A DNA stretch of 64,000 bases from the NCBI GenBank assembly GCA_016186205.1, contig JACPMA010000001.1, forward strand, positions 124,001 to 188,000, in the 5' to 3' direction. The translations under genes and the position numbers were made by a program. Within the stretch, counting starts at the first letter, position 1. Each line of letters starts with the position of its first letter. Source of the stretch: Candidatus Peregrinibacteria bacterium. Lineage in GTDB: Bacteria > Patescibacteriota > Gracilibacteria > UBA1369 > UM-FILTER-53-11. The notes below the pieces were generated by a model that saw nothing but the letters and a program-made list of their open reading frames with translations, ran no database searches and was not told where the DNA came from. Shown here piece after piece: positions 29,134 through 37,139 of this stretch.

Positions 29134-30474
29134 ATGGCGAAAATTGCTGCCGCAGAGGTTGCTACAGAGGAAAAAGTTACTGTTCCTTTTAAATTTGAGC
29201 GAACGGTTCCGCCGAGCTCAAAAGTCACGCTTGAATATCAAATGGCGGGAGAGAAAGGATGGCAGCGCGTTCCTCTTACGGAAAATGCCGGCGTTTATTC
29301 CACGCAAGTGGAAATGGATGAAGGCAACCAATTTAAATATCGTTTCCGGATTAAAAAACTGGGAAATAACGCTGACGAAACGCATCCGGCCGGGAAGCCT
29401 GGCTACATTGAACGAGTAGCAAAAGCAGGTCCGGAAAAATCGCCGAGTGCAACTGCGCCTCTCCAAGATGTGAGAAAAACTGTCGAGAAAGGCGTAAAGC
29501 GTATTTTTGAAAGATCTCAAACCGAAAAGGGTGCTAAAGAATTGCCGATTGAACTAAGGGCTTTGGAGCAGGATCTCAAAACTCTTTTGAAAGTCGGCGA
29601 AGATATAACACATATGTTTTTGAGTGTGATTGGCGATGTTATCCGGTCAGATAAAAAAATGCCTGTGGAGGTTAGGAGTAAATTTCCTGAAAAACCGCCG
29701 CCTGCGGATTTTGATGAAGTGCAGAGGCGTCTTGATGAAGGCGGTACGGAATTTCGCGAACATGTTTTTCGCGAAATTATACGCAATGAAGATGCCCGAA
29801 AAGCCTTTAGTTTGAAACCGGATCGGGAATATGATGATGCAAATCCGCTCGGAAATACAGCTGCCAACACGTTGTTTCACAGAGTTTGCAATACAAAATC
29901 GCTCGGCGCCATTGGACCGGCGCTTAAAGATGCGCTAGCGCCGATCGCCAATGTGCCGGCGATTGATCCCGCCCTTGCACAGGCTCGACATGCAATGCTG
30001 CCGGGTATTTTGGATCGTCTTCCCGCTGACAGGCGCAAGACTTTAATGGATGAAATTCCGATAGCGAGAAAAACAAAAGCTGTTGATTTGCTCGTGAACC
30101 TAGGCGTGCCTGCAGCCGTGCTGCTTACTCCGCTTTCATTTGGAGCAGGAGCGGCGATTATGGGAAGTAAAATGCTCATTGAATTGTTTGGCGGAGTGAC
30201 TACACGTGATGTAATGGAAGCTTGGAATAGCCGTGACGGAAGCGTTCTTCGGGAAGCGATGAAAAGAAATAATCTTGCTCGCAATGCGATTACGGCGAAA
30301 ACCGGCATGTTTGAATCTATGAAAATGCGTTTGAAAGAGGTTTTTGCACGCGCTATCCCAGGCTATGGACTTAAGTTTGCCGGAAAGTCCATCGGTGAAT
30401 TTAAAACGCCGGAATCAAAAGCAGGCGACCGCCTCGGGCTTATTCAAAAAGCCGTAGAAGCAGCTATAGCATAA
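29134..30474 (+). CDS. Hypothetical protein, beta domain plus helical C-terminus
   Basis: 446 residues, not recognised. Residues about 15-90 look like an Ig or glycogen-binding-like beta domain (VTVPFKFERTVPPSSKVTLEYQ; NQFKYRFRIKK). A mostly helical, charged middle follows, then a hydrophobic stretch (DLLVNLGVPAAVLLTPLSFGAGAAIM) that may enter a membrane. No signal peptide and no catalytic motif stand out. It is preceded by TAAAAT and an AT-rich leader without Shine-Dalgarno. The 3726, 29134 and 38004 genes are all of this lineage-specific kind. Confidence 0.62.
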   Translation: MAKIAAAEVATEEKVTVPFKFERTVPPSSKVTLEYQMAGEKGWQRVPLTENAGVYSTQVEMDEGNQFKYRFRIKKLGNNADETHPAGKPGYIERVAKAGPEKSPSATAPLQDVRKTVEKGVKRIFERSQTEKGAKELPIELRALEQDLKTLLKVGEDITHMFLSVIGDVIRSDKKMPVEVRSKFPEKPPPADFDEVQRRLDEGGTEFREHVFREIIRNEDARKAFSLKPDREYDDANPLGNTAANTLFHRVCNTKSLGAIGPALKDALAPIANVPAIDPALAQARHAMLPGILDRLPADRRKTLMDEIPIARKTKAVDLLVNLGVPAAVLLTPLSFGAGAAIMGSKMLIELFGGVTTRDVMEAWNSRDGSVLREAMKRNNLARNAITAKTGMFESMKMRLKEVFARAIPGYGLKFAGKSIGEFKTPESKAGDRLGLIQKAVEAAIA

Positions 30475-30485
30475 ATTTCAACAAT

Positions 30486-30716
30486 ATGAATTCTTTAAAA
30501 CACACCGACGATTTACAGACCGAAATTCTCGCGCTCCTCGCGGCGAGCAAGCTGTCGAGCGTGGAAAAACAACTATGGATTGAAGTTTTGCCGACAATGA
30601 CCGGAGAAGAAAAAACCGCGCTTAAGAAAAATTTGGAGCAGGAAATTGAGTACGAAATTCAAGTAGCTCAAGATGCGACAGAACGAGTGTGTGGAGCGCT
30701 GGAGAAAGCTATATAA
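30486..30716 (+). CDS. Small hypothetical acidic helical protein
   Basis: 76 residues starting MNSLKHTDDLQTEILALL, predicted helical throughout with a regular Leu/Glu/Lys pattern. It follows the previous gene by 11 nt, and its last 49 nt overlap the 3' end of nadB on the other strand. No family recognised. It is probably real because of operon spacing, but small ORFs are uncertain. Confidence 0.5.
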   Translation: MNSLKHTDDLQTEILALLAASKLSSVEKQLWIEVLPTMTGEEKTALKKNLEQEIEYEIQVAQDATERVCGALEKAI

Positions 30717-32245
30717 TGGCATCCGAGGCTTTTTTGGCGTTTTAGTGCGGCTTTTGTAATAAGTTGCGCAGCCGTGAGCATATTTTTGAGTTCAAGAGTA
30801 TCCGGTTCAGCGCCTCTTATTTTTTCGGCTTCCTGAAGAAGCTTCTCAAGTACTTTTTGCGCTTGTAGCAAGCCGGCAACGCTTCGAACAATTCCTACAT
30901 ATTGCCACATCATTTGTTTTAATCTTTTCCGCAATATCCTACAGAGGTATTTTTCTTTTTTCGACATCAGCTGCAATTTTCTGTTTTTTATCATAAAGTT
31001 TTTAACCCTCAACCCTCTACCCTTTACCCTCAACCTTTTTTCTTTTACAATTCTATCGGAAAATACGAGCGCTTCCAGGAGTGAATTGCTCGCCAGCCGA
31101 TTTGCGCCTTGCACGCCGGTGCCAGCAACTTCCCCGAATGCATAGAGATTTTTTATGCCTGTTTCCCCGCGTAAATTCACTCGAATTCCGCCGCAGAGAT
31201 AATGGGCCGCAGGTGAAATCGGAATGAGATCTCGCGCCATATCGATCCCGTATGATTTCAGCTTTTGATAAATTTGCGGGAATCTCATTTCAATTTTTTT
31301 AGCATCTTTGTGCCGAAGATCGAGATACACCGGGCCGTTTTTTTCTTGTTCAAAAATAGCGCGGCTGACAATATCGCGCGGCGCAAGTTCAGCTAAACGA
31401 TGAATTTTTTTCATAAAACGCTCTCCGGCAGAATTGCGTAAATAAGCGCCTTCGCCACGCACAGCCTCGGAGACGAGAAAGCTGCATTTTCCCTTGCGGG
31501 AAAATGCAGTAGGATGAAATTGTACAAATTCAAGATCGCGAAAGCGGCAGCCGGCGCGAGCTGCCATGGCAATGCCGTCGCCGGTGGAAATAGATGGATT
31601 TGTGGTATGTCCGTATATTTGTCCGATTCCGCCCGTAGCAAGAATGACGGTTTTTGCATATTTATTTTCGCAGCGGTCGCTATTTAGAATTTGCACGCCG
31701 TAACAGCAGCGATTCTTTACAAGCAGATCTACGGCAAAGGTATGTTCCATGAGAGTGATATGAGGATTTTTCCGAACTTTTTCAACAAGTACTGTTTCAA
31801 TTGCTTGACCCGTGTAATCCGAAACAAAAGCGATGCGGCGCTCATGATGTCCGCCTTCTAGGCCGAGCCGCAGCGAGGCTAAGTTATTAGCGCGCCCGGA
31901 GGGCGCACCTTCGCGCGTCAAAAGCAGTTCGCCATTATGTGTTGCAAATGGAACGCCAAGTTCAATAAGCCGAGTAATCGCGGACGGGCCGTGACGCACC
32001 ATATACTCCACAGCGCGCACATTATTGTGGAAGCATCCGGCGACGAGAGTGTCTTTTACGTGTTTTTTAAAATCATCGAGTTTTGAAAGAACAGCTGCAA
32101 TGCCGCCCTGCGCAAAATTCGTTGAAGACTGCGCCACCTTTTTTTTGGTAATTATGAGCACGCGCTGCCATTTTTCCGCTGCACGAAGGGCAAAATTTAG
32201 CCCCGATATTCCTGACCCAATGACGATAATATCCCATGATTTCAT
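30668..32245 (-). CDS. nadB: L-aspartate oxidase with two in-frame repeat insertions
   Basis: Flavoenzyme oxidising L-aspartate to iminoaspartate for NAD synthesis. FAD site IVIGSGISGLNFALRAA; SSTNFAQGGIAAVL; VRGEGAYLRN; LASNSLLEALVFS. 525 residues. Two oddities: between LTREG and GGHHERRI an 18-residue insert is encoded by palindromic element copy 2 (31859-31907) plus its target duplication; and near residue 410 a tandem repeat gives KEKRLRVKGRGLRVKN. Both keep the frame. It is the last gene of the aro operon, 4 nt below aroA/K; nadA and nadC are not in the window. Succinate dehydrogenase is excluded by the NadB-type motifs. Confidence 0.9.
   Translation of the reverse strand: MKSWDIIVIGSGISGLNFALRAAEKWQRVLIITKKKVAQSSTNFAQGGIAAVLSKLDDFKKHVKDTLVAGCFHNNVRAVEYMVRHGPSAITRLIELGVPFATHNGELLLTREGAPSGRANNLASLRLGLEGGHHERRIAFVSDYTGQAIETVLVEKVRKNPHITLMEHTFAVDLLVKNRCCYGVQILNSDRCENKYAKTVILATGGIGQIYGHTTNPSISTGDGIAMAARAGCRFRDLEFVQFHPTAFSRKGKCSFLVSEAVRGEGAYLRNSAGERFMKKIHRLAELAPRDIVSRAIFEQEKNGPVYLDLRHKDAKKIEMRFPQIYQKLKSYGIDMARDLIPISPAAHYLCGGIRVNLRGETGIKNLYAFGEVAGTGVQGANRLASNSLLEALVFSDRIVKEKRLRVKGRGLRVKNFMIKNRKLQLMSKKEKYLCRILRKRLKQMMWQYVGIVRSVAGLLQAQKVLEKLLQEAEKIRGAEPDTLELKNMLTAAQLITKAALKRQKSLGCHYIAFSSAPHTRSVAS
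31859..31907 (+). mobile_element. Palindromic mini-element, copy 2, inside nadB with 5-bp target duplication
   Basis: A 49-bp element reading TAGGCCGAGCCGCAGCGAGG at its left end and GCGCCC-GGA-GGGCGCA at its right end. It is bracketed by CCTTC at 31854-31858 and 31908-31912. Element plus duplication is 54 bp, exactly 18 codons, so nadB stays open. Removing it restores the standard LTREGGH sequence of NadB. It behaves like the protein-invading palindromic elements of Rickettsia, though no relation is implied. Confidence 0.85.
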
Positions 32246-32249
32246 GAGC

Positions 32250-33956
32250 TTATTCTATCATGCCCCATCGTTTCATAAGTGCGATCAGCCGCTCTCTTTT
32301 AAATTCAAAATCCCTCCGTTTGCGATTTGTTTGCCGTGAGACATCCATAATAGCGTCGGCAACAGCTTCATATTTTCGTTTTCGTTTTTCATAAATTTCC
32401 GCGAGTTCATCCAGAAAATTCTTTTTTCCAGTGAGCGACGGACGATGGGTGCTTGCGCCAATGCGCCGGCGCATAATTTTTACCGGACATTCGAGGAACA
32501 CGATTTTTGAGTTTTGCTTGAGAATTTTTGCGTTCCGCGGATCCATGAGAGTTCCTCCTCCGGTTGCTATGATTGCTCGGCGTATTGAAGCGAGTTTTTG
32601 GACAGTTTTCTGTTCGAGGAGCCTGAAATATTTCCATCCGCGCCGAGACACAATTTCAGAAATAGATTTTTTTTCTTTTTCTTCAATAAGGTCGTCAATA
32701 TCGATGAATCGGCGGCCTAGTGCGCGGCCGAGCAATGCCCCAATGCGTGATTTTCCGCTACCGCGCATGCCGGTGAGAACAAGATTTTTTTCTTGGAGCT
32801 GCGATTTTACACGAGCGAGATCTTTCCAGAAATTCGGATAGGTTTTGCGCACACATCCTGGATTTTCAATGCGGAGCCCAGGAAGCGCGACGGATGCCAT
32901 GCCGAAACACATGGCCATGCGGTGGTCATTATAGGTTTTGATTTTTGCCGGATGTAATTTTTCCGGATTGCCGTTTATGGCGATGCCATCGGGTAATTCG
33001 CGTGCGCGACAGCCGATGCGTTTTAATTCCGAGGCAAGAGCATGGAGTCGATCGCATTCTTTTACCCGTAAATTGGCAAGTTCCGCGAGTATCGTTTTCC
33101 CTTTTCGGAAAGCGCTTAAAACAGCAAGGGTCATGGCGGAGTCCGGAAAGTCGGAACAATTGATCGTGAGTGGCTGATGGTGGCTGATGGTGGCTGATGG
33201 TAGTGGATGGGGAGATAGAAGTTTTTGAGCCGCAGCGAGAAAGCGAATATCTGCCTGTAGAGAATTTTTCGGCACATTGACTGCGTTGATTGGTTCTCCG
33301 GTCAGCGCGGAAATTCCCCAAAAATAACTCGCCGACGAAGCATCGCCTTCAATTTCAAAATTCCTAGCCCGATATTTTTGCCCGGCTTTTATAAAAAACT
33401 TTTTATATCCATTGCGCTTTACGCGAATTCCAAAAGCTGCCATTACGGATAGCGTTAAATCAACATACGGTTTTGAAACAAGATGTTCGTCGATAATAAT
33501 TGTGACGTCGTTTCTCGCAAGCGGAGCAGCGAGAAGAAGTCCGGAGAGAAATTGGCTGCTCACATTTCCTTTGAGTTTACATATGCCGCCGAGAAGAGGA
33601 CCAGCAACGCTCACCGGCGGACATCCATTATTTTTCAACGCGCGAACATCTGCACCAAGCATCTTTAATGCATCGAGAAGATCTTGAATCGGCCGTTTTT
33701 GCATGCGCGCATCGCCGGTGATAACTGATCGAAAAGGCTGCGTTGCCAAAACGGCAGTCAGGAAACGCACCGCAGTGCCGGCATTGCCGCAAAACAAAGG
33801 TTGAGAGCCCCCAATCTTTCCCAGAGCCCGTTTTAAAAATTTCGTGTCATCACTTTCAAGTGCATTTTTTAGTTTACTTTTGCCGCCACTCAATGCTGCG
33901 GCAATCAGTGCTCGATTTGTGATGCTTTTTGAACCAGGTACAGAAATTTCTATCAT
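32250..33956 (-). CDS. Fused EPSP synthase-shikimate kinase (AroA-AroK)
   Basis: Bifunctional enzyme for steps five and six of the shikimate pathway. Residues 1-about 385 are EPSP synthase: PGSKSITNRALIAAALSGG, GNAGTAVRFLTAVLA, YNDHRMAMCFG. From about 392 a shikimate kinase follows: LVLTGMRGSGKSRIG (Walker A), FIDIDDLIEEKE, IATGGGTLMD, THRPSL. 568 residues, both halves full length. Near residue 250 a tandem GGTGGCTGAT-type repeat adds a low-complexity stretch (SPHPLPSATISHHQPL) without breaking the frame. The start overlaps aroB by 4 nt; nadB follows by 4 nt. The order aroB-aroA-aroK echoes the eukaryotic AROM protein. Confidence 0.93.
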   Translation of the reverse strand: MIEISVPGSKSITNRALIAAALSGGKSKLKNALESDDTKFLKRALGKIGGSQPLFCGNAGTAVRFLTAVLATQPFRSVITGDARMQKRPIQDLLDALKMLGADVRALKNNGCPPVSVAGPLLGGICKLKGNVSSQFLSGLLLAAPLARNDVTIIIDEHLVSKPYVDLTLSVMAAFGIRVKRNGYKKFFIKAGQKYRARNFEIEGDASSASYFWGISALTGEPINAVNVPKNSLQADIRFLAAAQKLLSPHPLPSATISHHQPLTINCSDFPDSAMTLAVLSAFRKGKTILAELANLRVKECDRLHALASELKRIGCRARELPDGIAINGNPEKLHPAKIKTYNDHRMAMCFGMASVALPGLRIENPGCVRKTYPNFWKDLARVKSQLQEKNLVLTGMRGSGKSRIGALLGRALGRRFIDIDDLIEEKEKKSISEIVSRRGWKYFRLLEQKTVQKLASIRRAIIATGGGTLMDPRNAKILKQNSKIVFLECPVKIMRRRIGASTHRPSLTGKKNFLDELAEIYEKRKRKYEAVADAIMDVSRQTNRKRRDFEFKRERLIALMKRWGMIE

Positions 33957-34981
33957 AAGGCTACAATTTTCGCCTTGCCGATCCGCATTGGTAGAGCGAA
34001 GTGGAGTTTTCCATCAAGATTTTTCTTATCCAGAGCCATCATTTGCTTGATTTCTGACGTAGAATATTCTTTCGGAAATTTTACGGGAAGACGAAAAACT
34101 TTGAGCAGGTTGAGTATGCGGTTTGCCTCGTTTTCTTTCAAGTATTTTTTTCCAACCGCCACGCGATTTTCCGCTACCATCCCGATCGAGATCGCTTCTC
34201 CATGCGAAAGTTCATAATGGCTTAATTGTTCAAGCGCATGGCCGACTGTATGTCCGTAATTCACAAGCATGCGTGATGCGCCGGACGTTTTTTTTACGGA
34301 TTCATACGGATCAGCGCGTATAATGCGCAGTTTTATGGCCACGCTTTTTTGAATGATTTTTTTGAGTAGCGCTGGTTTGCGCGCCAGAATTCCTTTTGCA
34401 TTTTTTTCGAGAAAGAAGAAAAAGCTGCGGTCCGCAATAACTCCGTGTTTTACTATTTCAGCGAGACCGGAGCAAAATTCGCGCTCGGGAAGAGTTTTTA
34501 AAAGTAGAGGATCCATCAAGATGAGATTTGGCTCCCGAAAAGTGCCGAGCAGATTTTTCCCATCCGGCAGATCCACTCCTGTTTTTCCGCCAATGCTCGA
34601 ATCGCACATGGCAAGAAGCGTGGTTGGAATGGAAATAAAAGAAATGCCGCGCATATAAATAGAGGCAAGAAATCCGGCGGTGTCGCCGATCACGCCTCCG
34701 CCAAGACCGATCAAAACGCTGTCGCGTTTTATGCCAAGCTTTATGAGCGATCGCGCCATTTTTTCAACAAAAGCAAGCGATTTCGTCGTTTCGCCGGCCG
34801 GCACGATGAGCAAGTTAGCCGTCAGCCCAACGCGGCGAAGTTCATGCAGAATTTCTTCGCCAAGTCTTTTAAGGTGCTGGTCGGTTATGATCGCAAAAGC
34901 CTTCCCCAGAGTTTTTGCTTTCCGGGGAAGTTTTTGGAGCGCTCCATTTTCTATTATAATAGAAGTCAACCTGTCATTCAT
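33953..34981 (-). CDS. aroB: 3-dehydroquinate synthase
   Basis: Second step of the shikimate pathway, NAD- and metal-dependent. Motifs: GGGVIGDTAGFLASIYMRG (NAD and catalysis), SIGGKTGVDLPDGKNL, and metal ligands in EIVKHG, GHTVGHALEQ and SHGEAISIGM. 342 residues, normal length. Its ATG overlaps the aroF stop by 4 nt, and its stop overlaps the next start by 4 nt, so translation is coupled along the operon. Confidence 0.96.
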   Translation of the reverse strand: MNDRLTSIIIENGALQKLPRKAKTLGKAFAIITDQHLKRLGEEILHELRRVGLTANLLIVPAGETTKSLAFVEKMARSLIKLGIKRDSVLIGLGGGVIGDTAGFLASIYMRGISFISIPTTLLAMCDSSIGGKTGVDLPDGKNLLGTFREPNLILMDPLLLKTLPEREFCSGLAEIVKHGVIADRSFFFFLEKNAKGILARKPALLKKIIQKSVAIKLRIIRADPYESVKKTSGASRMLVNYGHTVGHALEQLSHYELSHGEAISIGMVAENRVAVGKKYLKENEANRILNLLKVFRLPVKFPKEYSTSEIKQMMALDKKNLDGKLHFALPMRIGKAKIVAL

Positions 34982-35994
34982 AGGTTGCGTCCCATTGCCG
35001 TTACAATGGGCGTAATTTCTTTCATGAGGTTTTTGAAATTTTCAAGCGTCAACGCTTGGTCAGCATCGCAAAGCGCCGTGTCCGGATTCGGGTGAACTTC
35101 CACCATAATACCGTCTGCGCCGGCAGCGATTGCAGCGCGCGCCATCGGTGGAATAAGAGCAGGTTTTCCGGTTCCGTGGCTTGGATCCACAATAATCGGC
35201 AAGTGCGAAAGTTCTTTTACGATCGGTACCGTCGCAATACATAGTGTATTGCGTGTTTCATCTTCAAACGTGCGAATGCCGCGTTCGCAGAGAATAACAT
35301 TCTGATTTCCTTGAGCAAGGATATATTCGGCCGCAAGCAAAAATTCTTTAATCGTCGCGGACATGCCGCGTTTAAGCATTATTGCTGTTTTGCATTTGCC
35401 GACTTCTTTAAGAAGGTCGAAGTTCTGCATATTCCGCGCGCCGATTTGGAGGATATCGATGTGATTCGCAATATATTCAACGTCGCGCACATCCATGACT
35501 TCCGAAATGCTCGCCATGCCGTGTTTTTTTGCAGCGTTTTCGAGCATAATGATTCCTTTTCGGCCAAGACCTTGAAATGAGTACGGCGTGGTTCGCGGTT
35601 TAAATGCGCCGCCGCGCAAAATTGTAGCTCCAGCGGCTTTTACCCCTTTTGCAGCCGCATCGATTTGCTCTTCGTTTTCAACAGAGCACGGTCCGGCCAT
35701 TATAACTACGGTCGTTCCGCCGACGCTCACGCCATTGCATTTTATAACTGTGGTTTCGTGCTTTGTTTCGCGGCTCGCGAGTTTGTACGGGTGTAGCACT
35801 GGCATGACTTTTGCCACGCTGGCGAGACTCGCGATATGGCGTTCGTCGAGGATGCGTTCATCGCCAATGACGGCAATAACCGTGCGTTCCGTTCCGTAGA
35901 GCGGTACTGGTTTTAGGCCTTCATAGCGCTTAATTTCCGAGAGCACGCGATCAATGTGTTCTTTTGGCGCGTGTCGTTGCATTACAATAATCAT
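34978..35994 (-). CDS. aroF: DAHP synthase (type I-beta, with N-terminal ferredoxin-like domain)
   Basis: Commits phosphoenolpyruvate and erythrose-4-phosphate to aromatic synthesis. The N-terminal about 70 residues ([20 protein letters not shown]) are the ferredoxin-like regulatory domain of the Thermotoga-type enzymes; the barrel has [30 protein letters not shown] and DPSHGTGKP. 338 residues. In homologues that domain binds Tyr or Phe for feedback inhibition. It is the first gene of aroF-aroB-aroA/K-nadB, controlled by the aromatic leader-peptide attenuator at 36153-36287. Palindromic element copy 3 sits between the attenuator and the start. Confidence 0.95.
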   Translation of the reverse strand: MIIVMQRHAPKEHIDRVLSEIKRYEGLKPVPLYGTERTVIAVIGDERILDERHIASLASVAKVMPVLHPYKLASRETKHETTVIKCNGVSVGGTTVVIMAGPCSVENEEQIDAAAKGVKAAGATILRGGAFKPRTTPYSFQGLGRKGIIMLENAAKKHGMASISEVMDVRDVEYIANHIDILQIGARNMQNFDLLKEVGKCKTAIMLKRGMSATIKEFLLAAEYILAQGNQNVILCERGIRTFEDETRNTLCIATVPIVKELSHLPIIVDPSHGTGKPALIPPMARAAIAAGADGIMVEVHPNPDTALCDADQALTLENFKNLMKEITPIVTAMGRNL

Positions 35995-36006
35995 ATTTTT
36001 GAATGG

Positions 36007-36055
36007 TGCGCCCTTTGGGCGCGCTATTTGCTTAGCCTCGCTGTGGCTCGGCCTA
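36007..36055 (-). repeat. Palindromic mini-element, copy 3, in the aroF leader
   Basis: 49 bp, minus orientation: TAGGCCGAGCCACAGCGAGG at one end, GCGCCC-AAA-GGGCGCA at the other. It ends 12 nt before the aroF ATG. No clear target duplication. Confidence 0.75.
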
Positions 36056-36152
36056 GTAAAGAAATTGTGAGTGAATTTTTACTGCCGTGTGCCGAGTTTT
36101 CCCTGCGGATGAGTGTATCATAGTGAGGCGGGTTAAAAAATAAATGACGAAT

Positions 36153-36178
36153 AAAAAAATCCCTCGCGTTTTGAGGGA
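36153..36178 (-). terminator. Attenuator terminator of the aro operon
   Basis: TCCCTC pairs with GAGGGA (36160-36178) around a 7-nt loop and is followed by A and seven T on the minus strand. The 5' arm CCCTCA (36172-36177) can instead pair with TGAGGG at 36215-36220, which contains the stop codon of the leader peptide. The two pairings exclude each other, the core of an attenuator. Confidence 0.82.
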
Positions 36179-36217
36179 GATTCAAGTGACCGTTTTTATT
36201 TCACTACATAATCGCCC

Positions 36218-36274
36218 TCATGGTGAAGGAAAATAAAAGTATTCAAAACCCCATTTTTGAGCGGTCATATTCAT
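36218..36274 (-). CDS. Aromatic-rich leader peptide of the aro operon
   Basis: An 18-codon ORF, MNMTAQKWGFEYFYFPSP, then TGA. Codons 8-15 include one Trp, three Phe and two Tyr, the end products of the pathway it precedes. The ATG lies seven bases after TATAAT (36282-36287), so the RNA is expected to begin at the start codon. A ribosome slowed at the aromatic codons would leave TGAGGG free to form the antiterminator; one that reaches the stop would cover it and let the terminator form. The role is inferred from the classical trp/phe logic; the ORF and pairings are directly visible. Confidence 0.82.
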   Translation of the reverse strand: MNMTAQKWGFEYFYFPSP

Positions 36275-36281
36275 AGTGACG

Positions 36282-36287
36282 ATTATA
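36282..36287 (-). promoter_or_regulatory. -10 box of the aro leader
   Basis: A perfect TATAAT on the minus strand, overlapping the tyrA stop codon, seven bases before the leader-peptide ATG. The -35 is unclear: TTGACG at 36310-36315 is 22 bp away. Confidence 0.6.
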
Positions 36288-37119
36288 GCCTATGCTTTTT
36301 TTGAAAAACCGTCAAGAGCTCGTCGCTTTCCAGGAGAGCTTTTTTCGAATATGGACCTAGGAATCGCGCGGTTTTACTAAATTCTTCTACGAATGAGGCG
36401 ATGTTTTTCGCAGTAAGAATTTGCCGTAATTTTTTCGTTGATTCTAAAAAATGAGCTGTTATTTTTTTAGTTTCCGGATTCTCCATGCCAATAGAAGCAT
36501 AGAGCTCCGGATTTTGAGCAAAGATCCGGCACACAACATCAAACTGCATGCGGTAAATCGGACTCATAACTTTCATAATCGCCCGCAAATCGGTTTTTAA
36601 ACTTCGAAGAGTCATGCCGAGCACGAGCGAATGAAAATGAATGAGCGCCTGTACAATTCCCATGAGTTCATCGTGTTTTTTTGGAGTCATTTCAGCTACG
36701 GTCGCGCCGCCTTTTTTTAATAAATTCCTAAGCCATTTTTTCTGCGCAGAGGTGCATCGTGCCGGACACATCACCATAATTTGACCTCGCATGCCGCCAG
36801 AACCAGGCCGAAACATCGGGTGGAGTCCAATAACCGATGCTTTGCTTTTGAGCATTTCTTGAACCGGAAAAATCTTGAGGGATGTGACGTCCATTAGCAG
36901 CTGGTCTCGCCGTAGAATTGGTGCAATCTCGCGAATCACTTTTTTTGTAATATGAATAGGTACCGACACGACGATGACATCAGACCGCTGCGCAAGTTTT
37001 TTATTTGATAATTTTGTGCGGAGATCAGAGATGAGCACGCGGAACCCATGCGACCGCCAAAACTTCGCCATGAAACTTCCAATGATTCCTTTTCCGCCGA
37101 TGATGCCGACAGTTTTCAT
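36283..37119 (-). CDS. tyrA: Prephenate/arogenate dehydrogenase
   Basis: Converts prephenate or arogenate toward tyrosine with NAD(P). N-terminal Rossmann motif MKTVGIIGGKGIIGSFMA, then DVTSLKIFPVQEM and HPMFRPGSGG (usually HPMFGP), and a helical C-terminal dimerisation domain. 278 residues from the ATG at 37119, chosen because TATAAT at 37126-37131 lies six bases upstream. No ACT or chorismate-mutase domain is fused. It lies just upstream of the aro attenuator, whose promoter overlaps its stop codon. Confidence 0.9.
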   Translation of the reverse strand: MKTVGIIGGKGIIGSFMAKFWRSHGFRVLISDLRTKLSNKKLAQRSDVIVVSVPIHITKKVIREIAPILRRDQLLMDVTSLKIFPVQEMLKSKASVIGLHPMFRPGSGGMRGQIMVMCPARCTSAQKKWLRNLLKKGGATVAEMTPKKHDELMGIVQALIHFHSLVLGMTLRSLKTDLRAIMKVMSPIYRMQFDVVCRIFAQNPELYASIGMENPETKKITAHFLESTKKLRQILTAKNIASFVEEFSKTARFLGPYSKKALLESDELLTVFQKKHRL

Positions 37120-37124
37120 AGTGC

Positions 37125-37131
37125 TATTATA
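37125..37131. promoter_or_regulatory. Overlapping divergent -10 boxes of tyrA and tatD
   Basis: TATTATA reads TATAAT toward tyrA (six bases before its ATG at 37119) and TATTAT toward tatD (nine bases before 37140). The two genes are only 20 bp apart, so both transcripts must be leaderless or nearly so. Confidence 0.6.
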
Positions 37132-37139
37132 CATCCGTT

